Shown: piece by piece, positions 43,013-55,800 of the stretch
Numbering within the stretch: the stretch's first letter is position 1
Layout: each line of letters opens with the position of its first letter
Assembly (NCBI GenBank): GCA_016808115.1
Contig: JAEQBH010004566.1
Coordinates: forward strand, 1-64,000
Reading direction: 5' to 3'
Origin: Tetrastigma voinierianum
Taxonomy: Eukaryota > Streptophyta > Magnoliopsida > Vitales > Vitaceae
Length of the DNA stretch: 64,000 nucleotides
The notes under the pieces: model-generated
The model's input: only the letters and a program-made list of their open reading frames with translations
Told to the model about the DNA's origin: nothing
Database searches by the model: none
Program-made: the position numbers and the translations under genes

Positions 43013-45259
43013 CATTACACCCCCGACTCCTAAATCACCTAACTGGGTAAACTGGAACCGAATTGGGGTGCGAACATACTCAGGATTCCCATCATTTAAT
43101 CGTATACTGGTATATCCAAGTCTGATAATCATATCATATATAAAAGTCCAAAATAAAAACTACCAATCAGAGGGTGCTTTTACAGTGTCATATGTACAAT
43201 ACCAGCCCCATTTACATTCAAAACTATACATTTACAATTACCGATCGTGAGCACCTGAACTCCACAAAGATGAACCCTTACTAGCAGTGTCGTCCCGTAG
43301 AATGCGGAAGTTCTCTGAATGCCTTTCTCCCACTACATCGACTGAAACTCGCTTAAAGCCTTTATGCCAGCTGAAACACATGAATATGTAATGATACGAT
43401 ATCGCCAAAGATATAACAATGAGATATAAGCAGAACAGACGATTCATCATGACTTATACAAGATTATTATAACAGTTATATTTATTCTGAGATCTCCTGA
43501 TAGTCCCGTGTGAGATTATTCTTATTCGTAACTTATGTTTATAATTATCTATGTTTATTCCAAATTCCCATAGGAGTTACAAGAGCTTTATTTGTATTCC
43601 TGACTTATGCTTATAAATGCATCTATTTTATTCTGCCCCAGGAGTTACGAGTTTATTCTTATTCCTGTGAATACCTCAAGGTATTACATCATAACGATAC
43701 ACCTTTTGTTTCCTCTTATTCAAGATTCAAGTTATTAATGCATAATCATAAAACACCTGCATCTCAAGATTTAATAATGAGCAAGAATATAAAGCTGACA
43801 CAAGTAGTCCAAGATATTTATACAAGATTGAATGCTGTGAAGATAAAGAAAATATGATGCCAAAATTAATCGAATGTGAGGAGTGTCGTGGAAGACAATC
43901 GATGTCAGGAGTGCCGTAGTGCACTAATCAGAGCACCGGGCAATTAATCAGATGGAGGCTGGGGCACTACCGTGGAGTACCGTGAGTACTTAATCAGGAG
44001 TACCAGTACTAATCAGACAGGAGGCTCGGCACTACTGTGAGGTCAAGACGGCCAATAGGAGTGCCGGCACTAATGTCAGGAGTGCCAAGCACAACAGAAA
44101 GTGCCGGCACTAATAAGAAATGTGGCGCCGGTCATTTAATACCCGGCCTCAGTATCTTACCATATTATATGCATTCATAAACTTCCCATCGTATCATCAA
44201 GTATAAACTTTTTTCTCCCATCGGTTTTCACTTCTACAGAGGTGTCGGTACATCACTAATTTCCTTATTCTTTCTATACTCCTAATGCGATTTTAGCTTA
44301 AAGAAAAAAAAATAAACAAGGGTCATGACCAACACTTGAGACTTAAGATAATTTAACCCTCATTCCAGACAGTTCTGCTTGTGAGGGTTGTACCTAAGAC
44401 AGTTTAGGGTCATACCTGCATGCATTTAGCACGCATCACCTGTACCAGACAGTTCAAAGGTGTACCAAGACAGTGTCTCCCAAATTTTTCCATAAAATTG
44501 GTGATTTCACCATTTTTCATGCACTTTTCTTCCATAATTCTCTCTCTATTTCCTCATCAAAATCAACATGAAATCCTCTCTAAACAACTCCACAATTTGC
44601 TTTAATTAGTCAAAGAATCCAAGATTCATACCTAAGTTCACCTAATTCTACCAACCTTGGAAATTGTAAAGGATTCCATATTTAATTATGATCAACTAGG
44701 ATTTTCAACCAAACTTCCTTTAATTCTAGAGTTGTGGATGTGTTCCCATTAAAACCCCAGGAAAAAGGGAACCAATTTAACTTTCTGGAAACCCAGACTC
44801 ATACCCAAGTAATTCATGTACAAAAAATCATACCTAACATCCCATATAACCCATACCAAAGTCATGTATCCATACAAGAATCCACATTCTGGCTCATCTC
44901 TCTCATTCTTCCTCTTTCTCCTAAGCCTGCCTTGGTAATCAAAACAAATTATTTTTGTCTCCTCCTCTGGTTTATGAAGTGAAGGTTTTTGGTTATTTAG
45001 CTTTTAAATTCTTCCAATTTTGACTATTTGTATTCTAATTTCCCATAATTGTATTTTAGCCCTCTAATCTTATTAATCCATACAGCCCTTGATGCCCCTT
45101 TTTGGACAAATTTATGTTTTTGCCCTTAAGTCTTGTGTACACCCTTTTTGGGTTTCTAACTTTTCCATTTCACATTTAATTTACAAAAATTTTAATTTAT
45201 GCCTACAAAATACCCTAACACATGTTGAAAACAATTAGGGTATATTTCGGGGTGTTACA
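43013..45259 (-). repeat. Element F 3' LTR (left end on plus strand)
   Basis: On the minus strand it starts TGTAACACCCCGAAATATACC at 45259. The plus-strand left end reads CATTACACCCCCG, where TGTTACACC would be expected. It matches 49744-50032 (ATATCATATATAAAAGTCC; ACTATACATTTACAATT) and 60110-61896. Confidence 0.88.
43872..44125. repeat. Minisatellite in the element F left LTR
   Basis: About ten degenerate copies of a roughly 20-bp unit, GGAGTGCCGGCACTAATCA. The same array, diverged, lies in the right LTR at about 60575-60790. Confidence 0.8.
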
Positions 45260-45276
45260 ATTCTCCCCCCCTTTAA
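45260..45276 (-). other. Element F polypurine tract
   Basis: Plus-strand ATTCTCCCCCCCTTTAA is, on the minus strand, an AAAGGGGGGGAGAAT tract directly before TGTAACACC of the 3' LTR. Confidence 0.8.
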
Positions 45277-45279
45277 ATA

Positions 45280-48200
45280 AATTCTACCTTCTGGAATTAC
45301 CTTGAATCAAGAGCTTCAGGTACTGTGACTTCATTGCTCACTCCGTCCCATGTCGCTTCTTCCATACCGGTGATGTTGCCAAAGCACTTTACCAGAGGGG
45401 ACTTGTTTGTTTCAGAATTGTTTTATTTCACGATCTAAATAATCTCAAGGCTCTTCAAAGAACTTCTCAGACTTGCATATCTTGAACTCGGCAATGTGTG
45501 CTATGGTCGAACGATATCTAATGGCTATTGCATTTTCACATGGAATACATCATGTGACTTGGCTGCTAATTTCTGAGGGAGTGCCAAACGATACGCCATC
45601 GGTCCAACCTTCTAAAATCCTCGTAGGCGGCCAATGAATCAGGAACCCGCTTCCTTCCTTCCAAAGCTGAGTATCTTTTTCCACCTGAGATACTTTAAAA
45701 ACACTTTTGTCTCCGATTCATAATTTCCATCATTTCTTCGTATTAGCATAAGACCTTGCCCTATCGTTGTGCATTTTTAATCTCAATGTAATAATCTGAA
45801 ATTTTCTTCCATGTCTTTTACTAATTCTGCACAATAATCTTATGCTCGCTCATCTCTCAGCTCAAATACATAGAGTTCTTACATCGCTCTTCCATACAAA
45901 ACTCATACTTCGGCCATACTATCATCGGGTTGAGAATCGTTGTTATAGGCAAATTTCCATGAGTGGAATGTACTTCATATCCTAACTTCCCTTAAAATCG
46001 AACATAGCTCTCAAGCATATCTTCTAATACCCGAATTACTTTCGGGATCGTCTTATCCGCTTATGGATGGAAAGCGCTAAAATTCAACTCGTACTCAAAA
46101 GTCGACCGTAACTCTTCCGTAACCCTCAGGACGTAAACTGCGGATCGCGATCTACACTATCGGCAGTAAATGCCGTAATCCGACAATTTAATTTACATAG
46201 TGTCTCTGGAAACGATCCATGGAGGTCAAGTCATGGCAGTAGCCAGCACGGTCAATATTCACAATTACCATATTGCATCATGTTTCGAGTGAGGGAAACC
46301 GATATGAAATCCATAGTAATGTTATCCCACTTCCACGGGGAATTTGAAGATTCTAACAAACCGGATGTTACTTGTGTTCATCTTTACTGGGCTGGGCACG
46401 TCAAGCACTTAGCCGCGATACTCCGTAAATATCCTTTTCATCCTCGCCACCGCAGTACCGGCTTCATATTCCGTACATTTTATTACCTGTGGATGCATGG
46501 TGGTACAGAGCATTGTGGCTTTCATATAATACCTCTTTTCAATTCCATATCATCTTGGCACACATAACTGGTTTGTCTAATAATCACTTCCATCTATGGT
46601 AAAATCACTTTGGTTCCAAGATCGACCAACTAAGCCATTTCTCAGAATCCTGGGCATCATTTTTTGAGCATTCACGAAGAGTCGAATCCGTATCATATTC
46701 AATTGAATACCAAGGCCTCCATCGCAAAAGTCTCCAATCATAATCAAGGTCAAAGGTAAATCATTTTCCTACTCAAGGCATCCGCCACTACATTGGCTTC
46801 CTCGTGGAAAATCAATTATACAATCATAGTATTTCAATAATTCCAACCACCACGTTAATTTCGTTCAAATCTTGAGTTAGCAAATATTTTTTGCACTTAT
46901 GATCAAAGGAAAATTTTACTTTTCTCCATATAAATAGGTCGCTAAAATTTTTAAAGCGAACACTACAAAATGCGAACCCAAATCATGTGATAGTTTGATC
47001 ATGCGCTTTAATCACCTGGAAGCATAAGCCACCACTCTTCCCATCTTAACAAGACATCCCAAACCTATCCGAAGCATCATCGTGACACTGGTGTAATCCC
47101 TACCCAAGTAGTCAATTAACACCGGTGCTTCAACCGGGCTTCTTTTAATCTTAAACTGGATTGATACTTATCATCCCACTCAAACTTCACTCCCTTCCGG
47201 AGTAATCAGGCAGATGCTATAACCGAAAATCCTTGTACAACCTCCGATACTTAACCCGCTTAAGCCTAAGAAACTTCTCACCCTGCTACATTTCGAGGAG
47301 GTTTCCACCACAAATTACTTCGATTTTCACTGGTCCACTTAATAATAACTTCTACATAGTACAGCATGTCAGAACACACTTCCTGCCGCAATCACTGATT
47401 ACTTAACTTTTGCAAACAACTCCATTCTCTCTCAAACGCAATACTATCCTCAAATGGTGTTCAAGTTCCTGGCGTACTTTAGAATATGCCAGGATGTCAT
47501 CAATAAACACTACAACAAATTGATCCAAATAGGGCAAAAAACCTAGTCTATCAAGTCCATAAATGCCGTATTCATAATCCAAATGGCATTACTTAAAACC
47601 CTATGAAAATACAACTGTTCCAAAGTTGCTTTGACATCAACCTCTTTCAATTCTGTTGATACTTATCCCTGATCGCAAGCCTTATCTTTGAGAAGGCACT
47701 GGCTTCCCTCCTCAATTGACTAAACAAATCTTCTATTCTCGCAACCCGTACTTATTCTTAATTGTTACTGTTTATTCACTGTAGTCAATGCACATCCGAA
47801 GAGTGCCATCTTTTCTTAACAAATAAAAACCGCGCACCCTAAGGTGGAAACACTGGGGGCTCCGGATGAAACCCTTATCCAATAGCTCCCGGTTGAGCGC
47901 CTAAACTCTTTCGCCTTGACTTGAGTTTACCAGGTGAAGGTGTCCTCGAATAGAGTCGCTCCGTACAACTTCAATGAGAGATCCACTCTCTTTCACAAGG
48001 TACCCTTAATTTTCTGAAACACATCGTGAACTCTAATCACGTAATATTTTTTAAATTTACTGCTTCTCTGTTGGAGTCAAGAATCAAAGCCAAAAAGGAC
48101 TGCACAACCTTTCTTAAAACTGTGCTTTCTTAGCCGACATAACTTTCTGCAGATCGAAGTCGACGGATAATTCGTATATCACTTATGATAGGTCGTGACA

Positions 48201-49720
48201 CGGCAGACTATTTTATCACAACACCATGGTCCATGTTTGATAACCAATTCATTCCCAAGATCAACCAAATCATGAAAAGGCATAATAATAGATCAACTGA
48301 GAATTCATCATGACCATTATGGACAATTTATACACACCTGCTGACTTAACACTATGCCCCGTGAGGACTCAGAACAAGGTCAAGGTTAATACTTCACCGC
48401 AGTACTCATATCACTCATTCGCTCCATGCATATATAAGGAATGCCGTAGAGTCCTGATCAATTAAAGCATACAGTCAATATCAGTATGAATGTACCGATA
48501 ACCCCCTAGATAAACCGGGATCTTCACGCTCTCATAGCATAAGCTCGCCCGGGGCCATCGGGAGCGGTACTTTATCCACCGTCTCTCGGCACATTCTTCC
48601 TCAGCGAGACACTTCGTCTTCACCTTACTGAAGGCCCGGAGGCATTGATCTCCTCACCACTTCCTCGAGGATGTCTAGAACTTCCCAATCCTCGCGACAA
48701 CTGGCTATCACATGATCCAGGCTCCTACATCTAAACAACTTCAGCCATTCGCTTGCAAATAATAATTATGATAATTGTGCAATGTGGGTAAGGCTTTTCC
48801 TCTTGTCCAATTAAGATGCCTCACTTAACTTTGTGTCAGCAGAACTTTGTTCCCACCATGAAGCCGAACCCCTGCATTAATCAACTTCAGGACTTCGAAA
48901 ATTCTTTTCCGAAGATAAACCCTCTTGAGAACTTTTTCTTTCTTTCTTTTCTGACTCTTCATTTCGCATTTCAATTTATATCGCTTATACTAGTCAGAAA
49001 ATGACAAATTAGAAGCATAATAAGGTAATCTTTTGATAGGACTCATGCAGCCTTCTCAAATTGGTTCAAGATCGAATTTTTCCAAGAATGGGATTCCCAG
49101 GTATATTTACTAAGGCGATCGAATTCTTTTCTCATATTCACCACTCATTATTTTCCTTTGGTTTTAGAGTCAAGAAATTCTTCCCATTTTTACCTCAGAA
49201 TCATTAAAGGACATACTCGTATTAAACTCTATGACAAAAAGTAGTCCTGTGAATCGATTCGGGATTAGTGATTTCAAAACCAGTCACCAATCATAAGTCG
49301 ACTCTGCGCGAATGAAACTTATATGTGACCTTTGGTCCACAGACATCTCGTCATCTAGAGCCCTTCTTGCTTTTCAAGCCAAAACTACTCACTGTGACTC
49401 TTCCATACTTGTACCATGAATTCTTCCACTCCATGCTTTCTCAGATTGCATAACTCCTGAGCTCATGGGACCATGAGTCATCTAAGACACTTGCCATATC
49501 CTGAGAGACTTTTATCAATGCTTCGGTTGAAGCATTTTCTTATTGGGTTGTCCTGACTTACCTGAAGCAGAGATCTAAGATTAATCGCTTCAATGTTGCC
49601 TTACAGCTACCCGAGGTGGATCCATTTAGGACAATACATTAACAAAAGACATCTGACAGGCCAACACATTATCTCTATGCAGGGTACATCAAGAATTTAA
49701 GACTCTTCCGTAAACGCTCA
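45280..49720 (-). pseudogene. Element F gag-pol, minus strand
   Basis: Reading from 49720 down: gag about 49700-48500; protease about 48300-48000; RT about 48000-47250, where the plus strand at 47488-47545 is the complement of an F-V-V-V-F-I-D-D-I-like block with the upstream NxxxFMDLMNRxF region; RNase H about 47200-46767, ending EEANVVADALSR (46767-46803 complement) with DHKC near 46885; integrase about 46750-45600; chromodomain-type end about 45380-45285 (EEATWD). Almost no long frame survives, so this copy is more broken than C. No product is possible as written. Confidence 0.72.
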
Positions 49721-49723
49721 AAT

Positions 49724-49741
49724 CCCAGGCTCGATACTCAA
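49724..49741 (-). other. Element F primer binding site
   Basis: On the minus strand TTGAGTATCGAGCCTGGG follows the 5' LTR end TGTGACA by 2 bp. It resembles the initiator-Met tRNA site TTGGTATCAGAGCCTAGG. Confidence 0.65.
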
Positions 49742-49743
49742 CT

Positions 49744-50032
49744 TGTCACACCCCGAGTCTCCCTGGTCCGACCCGATTGAGGATCCCTAACGAAGTCAGC
49801 AGAATTACATCGACTTTATCATGAACGCACATATCATATCCAAGTCTTATAATTATATCATATATAAAAGTCCAAAATAAAACTACCACCGTAGTGGTGT
49901 TTACATTGTCATATGTACAGTATTGAGTCCCATTTACATATTCAAAAACTATACATTTACAATTTACTTATCGAGCACGAACTTACAACACGAACCCCTA
50001 CTCATGCGTCGCCCCGCACGCGGAAGTTCTCA
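49744..50032 (-). repeat. Element F 5' LTR, first fragment
   Basis: It starts TGTCACACCCCGAGTC on the plus strand and matches 43013-43320 up to GCGGAAGTTCTC, where element G interrupts it. The remainder is at 60070-61896. Confidence 0.87.
50028..50032. repeat. Target site duplication of element G, left copy (TCTCA)
   Basis: TCTCA precedes G and TCTGA follows it (60070-60074). The uninterrupted sister LTR reads GAAGTTCTCTGAATGCC at 43312-43328, so the join is correct to within one base. Confidence 0.75.
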
Positions 50033-52768
50033 TGTAATGACCCGTACCAATTATACGAAGCTTAAAAACACGATTGACCAAGTTTGACTAAGTTTGACCA
50101 GTCTGACTCAACACTTGATATATGGACCAAAGCTGATTCTTCAAGGATGATAATAGTTTAGTTCCACTAAGACACCATTTCGTAGGCCTCGCCTGGATAC
50201 TTGAGTTCACAGGGGACCGGGTCGTAACGTCCAACCGACTTACTGATAAAAAGTTATAACCCCGAAATTTCAAACTGAAGGAGCTAATGTTGTCCAAACT
50301 GCCTCAAACTTTTAATCTCGAAAGCCACCCTAGGTCCTATTGCCATAACTTGTGATGCCAAAGGAAACCCTAGCCCCCAAAGCACCTCTCGAGCTCCCAA
50401 ACCCTGTGGCAGTGGGCCCTCCAAACTGTGGACCAAGCGGGTCATTTGAACCATTGCGCGCAATGCGGAAGATTGCACAAAGCGAGGCGCCACCTGCTAC
50501 CACCAGGCACGCTACGGCCAGAATGAACGCTTGACTAAGCCGGCCAGGAAATTCACTGGGCTGACCTGATGCCGATCGCACGGATTCCGGTCGGAGAAGA
50601 CGACGATGGCCAGCTTGGTTTGTCGCTGATGCCGATTTTCCGCGCCTCCCCCAGCCACCCCATAGCTCCTTTCCCCACCATTTTTGGACCCCCGAATCCC
50701 ATCTCGTGGTCCTCGCAGATTCCTCACCGCTTGGGAGCTACACGAAAAACAAAATCGCCCAGGTTAGATCAACGCTTTCCGCCACCACAAATCGTTGACC
50801 AAGGTAATGGTACCAATGGGAGCTCCTGGTCTCGGGCTTTCCATTGATATGTGGTTTGTAAATTCACATCGCTTCGCCAGCTTCCATTTTTAGCGTTCGT
50901 ACTACCGAGAAGTCGGATCAAATAGAGTACCGATTGGTCAAATTTGGCAAAATTGAAGTTGTACAGTGAAATTGGATGCTGAAATTATTGGACGGTTCAA
51001 TTTTGAGAAATTAGCTCTCGCAAAGCTCCCAAATTTTATCCCATAGGCACTGTAATCTGGACTGTTCAGTCCAATTTTGATGGTTTCATAGTTCTAATAA
51101 AGCATTCAAGCCTTCTTGGCATCCTTAAGGTTGTTGGATATTTAGTTATTAGAGCCAGTTGAGTTTTATCTGAGGCTACAGTACCACGTCGTCGTGAGAT
51201 TCCATCCCGCAGTGGTTGCAGGATCGAGCTGCCTATAGTCCTGTGGAGTGGTTTATACGCTTTTTAAATGATTTTGGGATATTATGTTGATATATCTATT
51301 GTGATAAAATACTTTATATATATTATTGCTTTGATCGTATTAATATTGCATTCAGCATGATTTTGCCATATAAAACATGTTATTATTTCATGTGAATTTT
51401 GTCAACATTTCAATTATATGCAAGTTTTACTGTGTTCGTGGATGAGTCAGGTGGCTAGATACTGAGTACAAGGATTGAAGTTTAAACTATCGTGGAAAAT
51501 TTTAATATAAAAGAAAGGTGACTTAGATTTTGTGGACTGACTTAATGTTTCTATTGACAAAGTATATGTGTGAGAAAAGTGAATGGGTTATATTATTAAC
51601 ATTTGATGAATGTTAAATTCTGAGGTTTGTTTAGTTGCTTGACGTGATTGCTCTGGCCACCGAGGATTACTAGAGGGACACGTTACGGGATGTGTTCAAT
51701 TTCTGAGGTTTGATAAGTACACGGATGGCCAAAGTTTATCTGAGGCCTGATAGTGCTGAATGCGGATGGCCAAGCTTACCCTAGGTTATTTAGGTGGCCA
51801 CGTGATACAAAGCCACTCTGAGGCCTATTAGGTTCCATTAGATGGTCGGGTCGCTCAGGTCAGCAGTGCCACGTGACGGCCTAAATTACCTCGGAGGTTT
51901 GTTACTGCCACGTGATGGCCTGGGTCTACTGAGGTTTGTTAGTTGCCAATGCTATGGCCAAGTCTACCGAGGTTTGTTAGGCCGCCAACGGATGGCCGTA
52001 AATTACGTTCATTAGTCATTACGTGTCGTGAGCCCGCCATAATCGACTCATGCATGACGGGTACGGTGGTATGGACATGTTGTTTCTCTAAATAGGTATA
52101 AACTATTTTAATACTCATGATTTGCATTTCAAAAGTTATCTTATTACTTGATACATACATGTTTTGTGATTGGCTGGCGTTGTGTATACACAGACAGGAT
52201 TTTCTTGTAATACTGTGCTCGGCCATCGTGGAGCATGACGTATATGTCAATGGGGTAAAAGTTGGGTTTTGTGAAATGTTTCTAAACGGGAACTTTACAA
52301 AGAGTGAACGAAGGTTTTGAGAGAAGAACCACTTGCAAATATAAAATGTTATTTTCCAATTATGCTTAATTAATCGAGACATTGACATTCCACATTATTA
52401 TTTCTAAACTGCCTCTAGTCCGTATGCAGATTCGTAGGGCCTATTCACACAGATTGACGCCTCCCCAGCTGTGCCGTCGCAGACTCCCATTGCATTTATC
52501 CATCAGTTTGACATTGGACCTGATTCATCGTACTTGTACCCTCAAACTACAATACTTAGAATGCTCCGATATCTAGATTGGAACTTTTATGAAACCTCAT
52601 TTATAATTGTTATGGTTTCATATATACATGTATAGCTCTGGGTATTAAATTAGTATACGGTGTTACTCCCTTTCCCAGGATCCCAATCGTATCTTCCCTA
52701 AGGAGGGATGCAAAGGGGACTTCACTAGCACCACCCGAAATCCGGAGGTATCCTGCTCATCCCGCCGC
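50033..52768 (+). repeat. Element G 5' LTR
   Basis: It starts TGTAATGACCCG and matches the 3' LTR throughout (CACTTGATATATGGACCAAAG; TTGTTGATATATCTATTGTG). The right edge is set just before the primer-site-like sequence. It contains a minisatellite at about 51640-51990. Confidence 0.87.
51640..51990 (+). repeat. Minisatellite in the element G 5' LTR
   Basis: About eight degenerate copies of a 40-45 bp unit, GAGGTTTGTTAGTTGCCACG then TGATGGCCTGGTCTACC. The matching array in the 3' LTR is 58870-59290. Confidence 0.85.
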
Positions 52769-52787
52769 CTCGTATCGTAGCCTAGGC
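52769..52787 (+). other. Element G primer binding site
   Basis: CTCGTATCGTAGCCTAGG resembles the initiator-Met tRNA site TTGGTATCAGAGCCTAGG and directly follows the LTR. Confidence 0.6.
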
Positions 52788-52879
52788 TCTAATTCCTCGG
52801 GTTGCATTATCGCCGCGCGACTCATCCATGTTTTGTATACCTTCCTAACCCATCATTGGGACTCCATCTTTCTCACATT

Positions 52880-55800
52880 CTTGGTATCAGCTTCCTTTCT
52901 GATGGCTCCAAAGGCACGCAGGTCCCAACAGTTTCGCTGAGTCAGCACCTACCTATGAGGGAAATCATCGAAACGCCCGCTCGACCATCGAGAGGAGTGG
53001 GTTCACTGGGTAGTACGTTGATCGTGCCCGTAGGGCCGGGAGCAAAGGGGGTTTTACGGTCTGAATGATCCTGAAGAGTGGTGGCCCTATCCCGGTTGGG
53101 ATGATGGAGAAGATTCCTGACCAGGGTACGCAGTTGTCCCATGAGGCGTAGTCGAACACACTGGTTTCCTCGCCTGGGAAATGCAAGGGAAGTGTGGTGG
53201 CATGAGGAAGACTAGGGAAACGCACATCGTACGCCTCGTAGCCGCTTTCACACTAGTTTGCCCCCCAAATTTTTGACAGACTAAGAGGCTGTGAGTTCGA
53301 GACACCACACAGGCACATGATGGTCAGCAAGGCAGCGGTGTTCGTGGAGTTACGATTTCCGCCCAATTTGGTGGCGGATGAAGTCAAGAAGAAGAGGAGG
53401 TTCCCGATGGGTTAAGCTGAGCCGATAGCTTGAGCCTCTCTCAGGTCCCGATCACCCCACGTGATCACTAATGAGAGACGCCTGCAGGTGCAGATTGGAC
53501 TTTATACGCCACTGCAAAGGCCGGTCATACGATGGATTTGCCCCTCGTGGGAACCCTGTAGTCGTGGATCGTCTAAGAGGGTAGCTTAACTCGGGACTTC
53601 AGCGTGAGTGATCCAAGGGGGACAAGAGCATGGCGCCACGTAGTGGGCCCCAGAGAGGTGGGCACGCACAGGGCTCTGGATTTCGACCAGTGAGCAGCGA
53701 CAAGAGGCTATTTTCGTGGGTCTCGCAGATCGAGGTGGTTTCGTCAGCTTTAGTTATATGGCGTCTTCGCGACGGCCCGCCATGGGGTTATGCGGCTTTC
53801 AAAGCAGCGGGCGCATGTGACACTTTGGGCAGGGACTCCATCTCTTATCGAGGCCCACTGCACTAGAGCTCTAATCAAGTGCTCAGCTCCACGAATTAGT
53901 GGACACGGGGACCTGATATCGCACGTGTGCACTCCTGCTGCCTTCCAAGACAGACAAATTGCACCTCCGCGACTATAGCATGAGACTCCACCACCCGCAG
54001 GCAAAGGGCCATGCGATGACTAGTCAGAGGCACCGACTACCCCTCGACGTGGTGACAGCATTATCCATTTCCTGGGGTGACGTATGCACGTGCACCATCG
54101 CATCCAGGGGCCACACTTTATTTCACATGAGTATGCTCGCACGAGTCTGGACTGCACCCCGCCTCTCTGGATGTGGGTCGAGATCACACACCCACAGGAG
54201 AATCTCTAGCAGGCTCTAATCTTCTATGCTTAAGGGTAGCTTGTTTTCCATTGGGGGCCAAGATATGAAGGCAAATTTGATATTAATAGATCTCAAGGGG
54301 TTTGATGTAACTGGGATGATCAGGTTTGTCGAACCGCGCTTCAATGGATCGCTTCCAAGGAAGTGATATTTAGAAGACCAGACTACCTCTAAGAGTAGTC
54401 TCTCCCAGGAGAACTGAGGCCAAGTGGTCCTGTTTGATTTACTTCGCAGATGGTTACTTCCAAAGGCTCAGAAGGCACCTAGCTCATGTGGGCATGATGC
54501 TCAGAGCAAATGAAGTGAGATCAGATGACGCACCAGCTTGAGGAATTCTGGGATGTTTCTGACGATCTTCCAGCCTACCTCCGTAACGAGAGACACTTCC
54601 CATCGACTTAGTTCCCCGTATTGAACCTCATCTCCCCACTCACCCTATAGAATGGCACCTACCGAGTTGAAAGAGTCACTACGCAGCCTACAAGAGCTTG
54701 TGATGGGATTTATTGTGCTTTATTTCACCTTTGAGCTACTGCAGTTATTTGTAAAGAAGAAGGATGGTACTCGAGGTTGTGTGTGGACTATGGGGACACT
54801 GAATAAGGTCACCATTCAGACAAATATCCTCATTTCTGACGATGATTTATTCGACGCCTGTGGTGCAAAAGTGCCCTAAGAGTGACTTCGAGGTCGTTAC
54901 CACCGCTATGATTGTGGAACCTGACGCTCCCAAAACCCGGCAGATTCGTGACTCCAGATATGGGCATTATGAGTTCCCAGCGATGTCTGACCTCACCAAT
55001 GCCCCAAAGAGCCTTCATGGATCCGATGAACCCGGGTCTTTCGGCCCATACTTGACCTGCTTTGTCATTGTCTTCATCGACGATATCTTCGTATACTCGA
55101 GGAGCGAGTGCAGGAGCATGAGAGTCGGCCTGGTCGGTGCTAAACGTTATACGATCGCTTGTAGTGCCGTTCAACAAATGTGAGTTTCGTTGAGCTCGAA
55201 AGGGATTTCGGCATGTGGTGTCCACGATGAGAGATTATGTAACTTTCTGAAGCAGGAAGTGAGCAATAATTAGAAGCAACTCAATTTACAAGATAAGAGC
55301 TTCTAGGATTAGCAGGGTATTGCCCAGTTCGTGAAGGGTTCTCAAAGATAAGGTGACCACTTCATGGGCTGAATCGTGAAAGGGGTTAAGTCAGTCGGAC
55401 TCGAAGGTGTGGAAGGAAGTTTCCAAACACTGAAGGAAAGGTTAACGTCAGCCCCTGTTCTGACATTGCCTGAGGGCAACGAGGGGATTCGAGGTTTACA
55501 GCGATGCTTCATATCGTGGTTTAAAGCTATGTTGATGCAACATAGAGCACGCTATTTTAGACGCTTGAAGAAACACGAGCCGAATTATCCTACCCATGAC
55601 TTGGAACTACGCAAAGAATATTCATTGAACACTGAGGCATTACTTGTATCATGACGTACAAACATTGCTCACCATAAGAGCCTTTAAATATTTGTTCACC
55701 GTAAAGAGTTAAACTTAAGGCAAAGGAGGTGGATGGAATTACTTAAGGATTATGATCGGTGACTATCACTACCATCCTGTAAGGCGACTGGAAAAGTGAT

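Noticed and set aside
44734..44982. 82-codon plus-strand frame
   Set aside because: It is inside the element F left LTR, and the corresponding right-LTR sequence (61400-61630) has a different frame structure.
51939..52388. 149-codon minus-strand frame
   Set aside because: It falls in the element G 5' LTR, and the matching part of the 3' LTR does not keep it open.
54830..55225. 131-codon minus-strand frame
   Set aside because: It is antisense to the element G RT that contains the VIVFIDD catalytic block on the plus strand.
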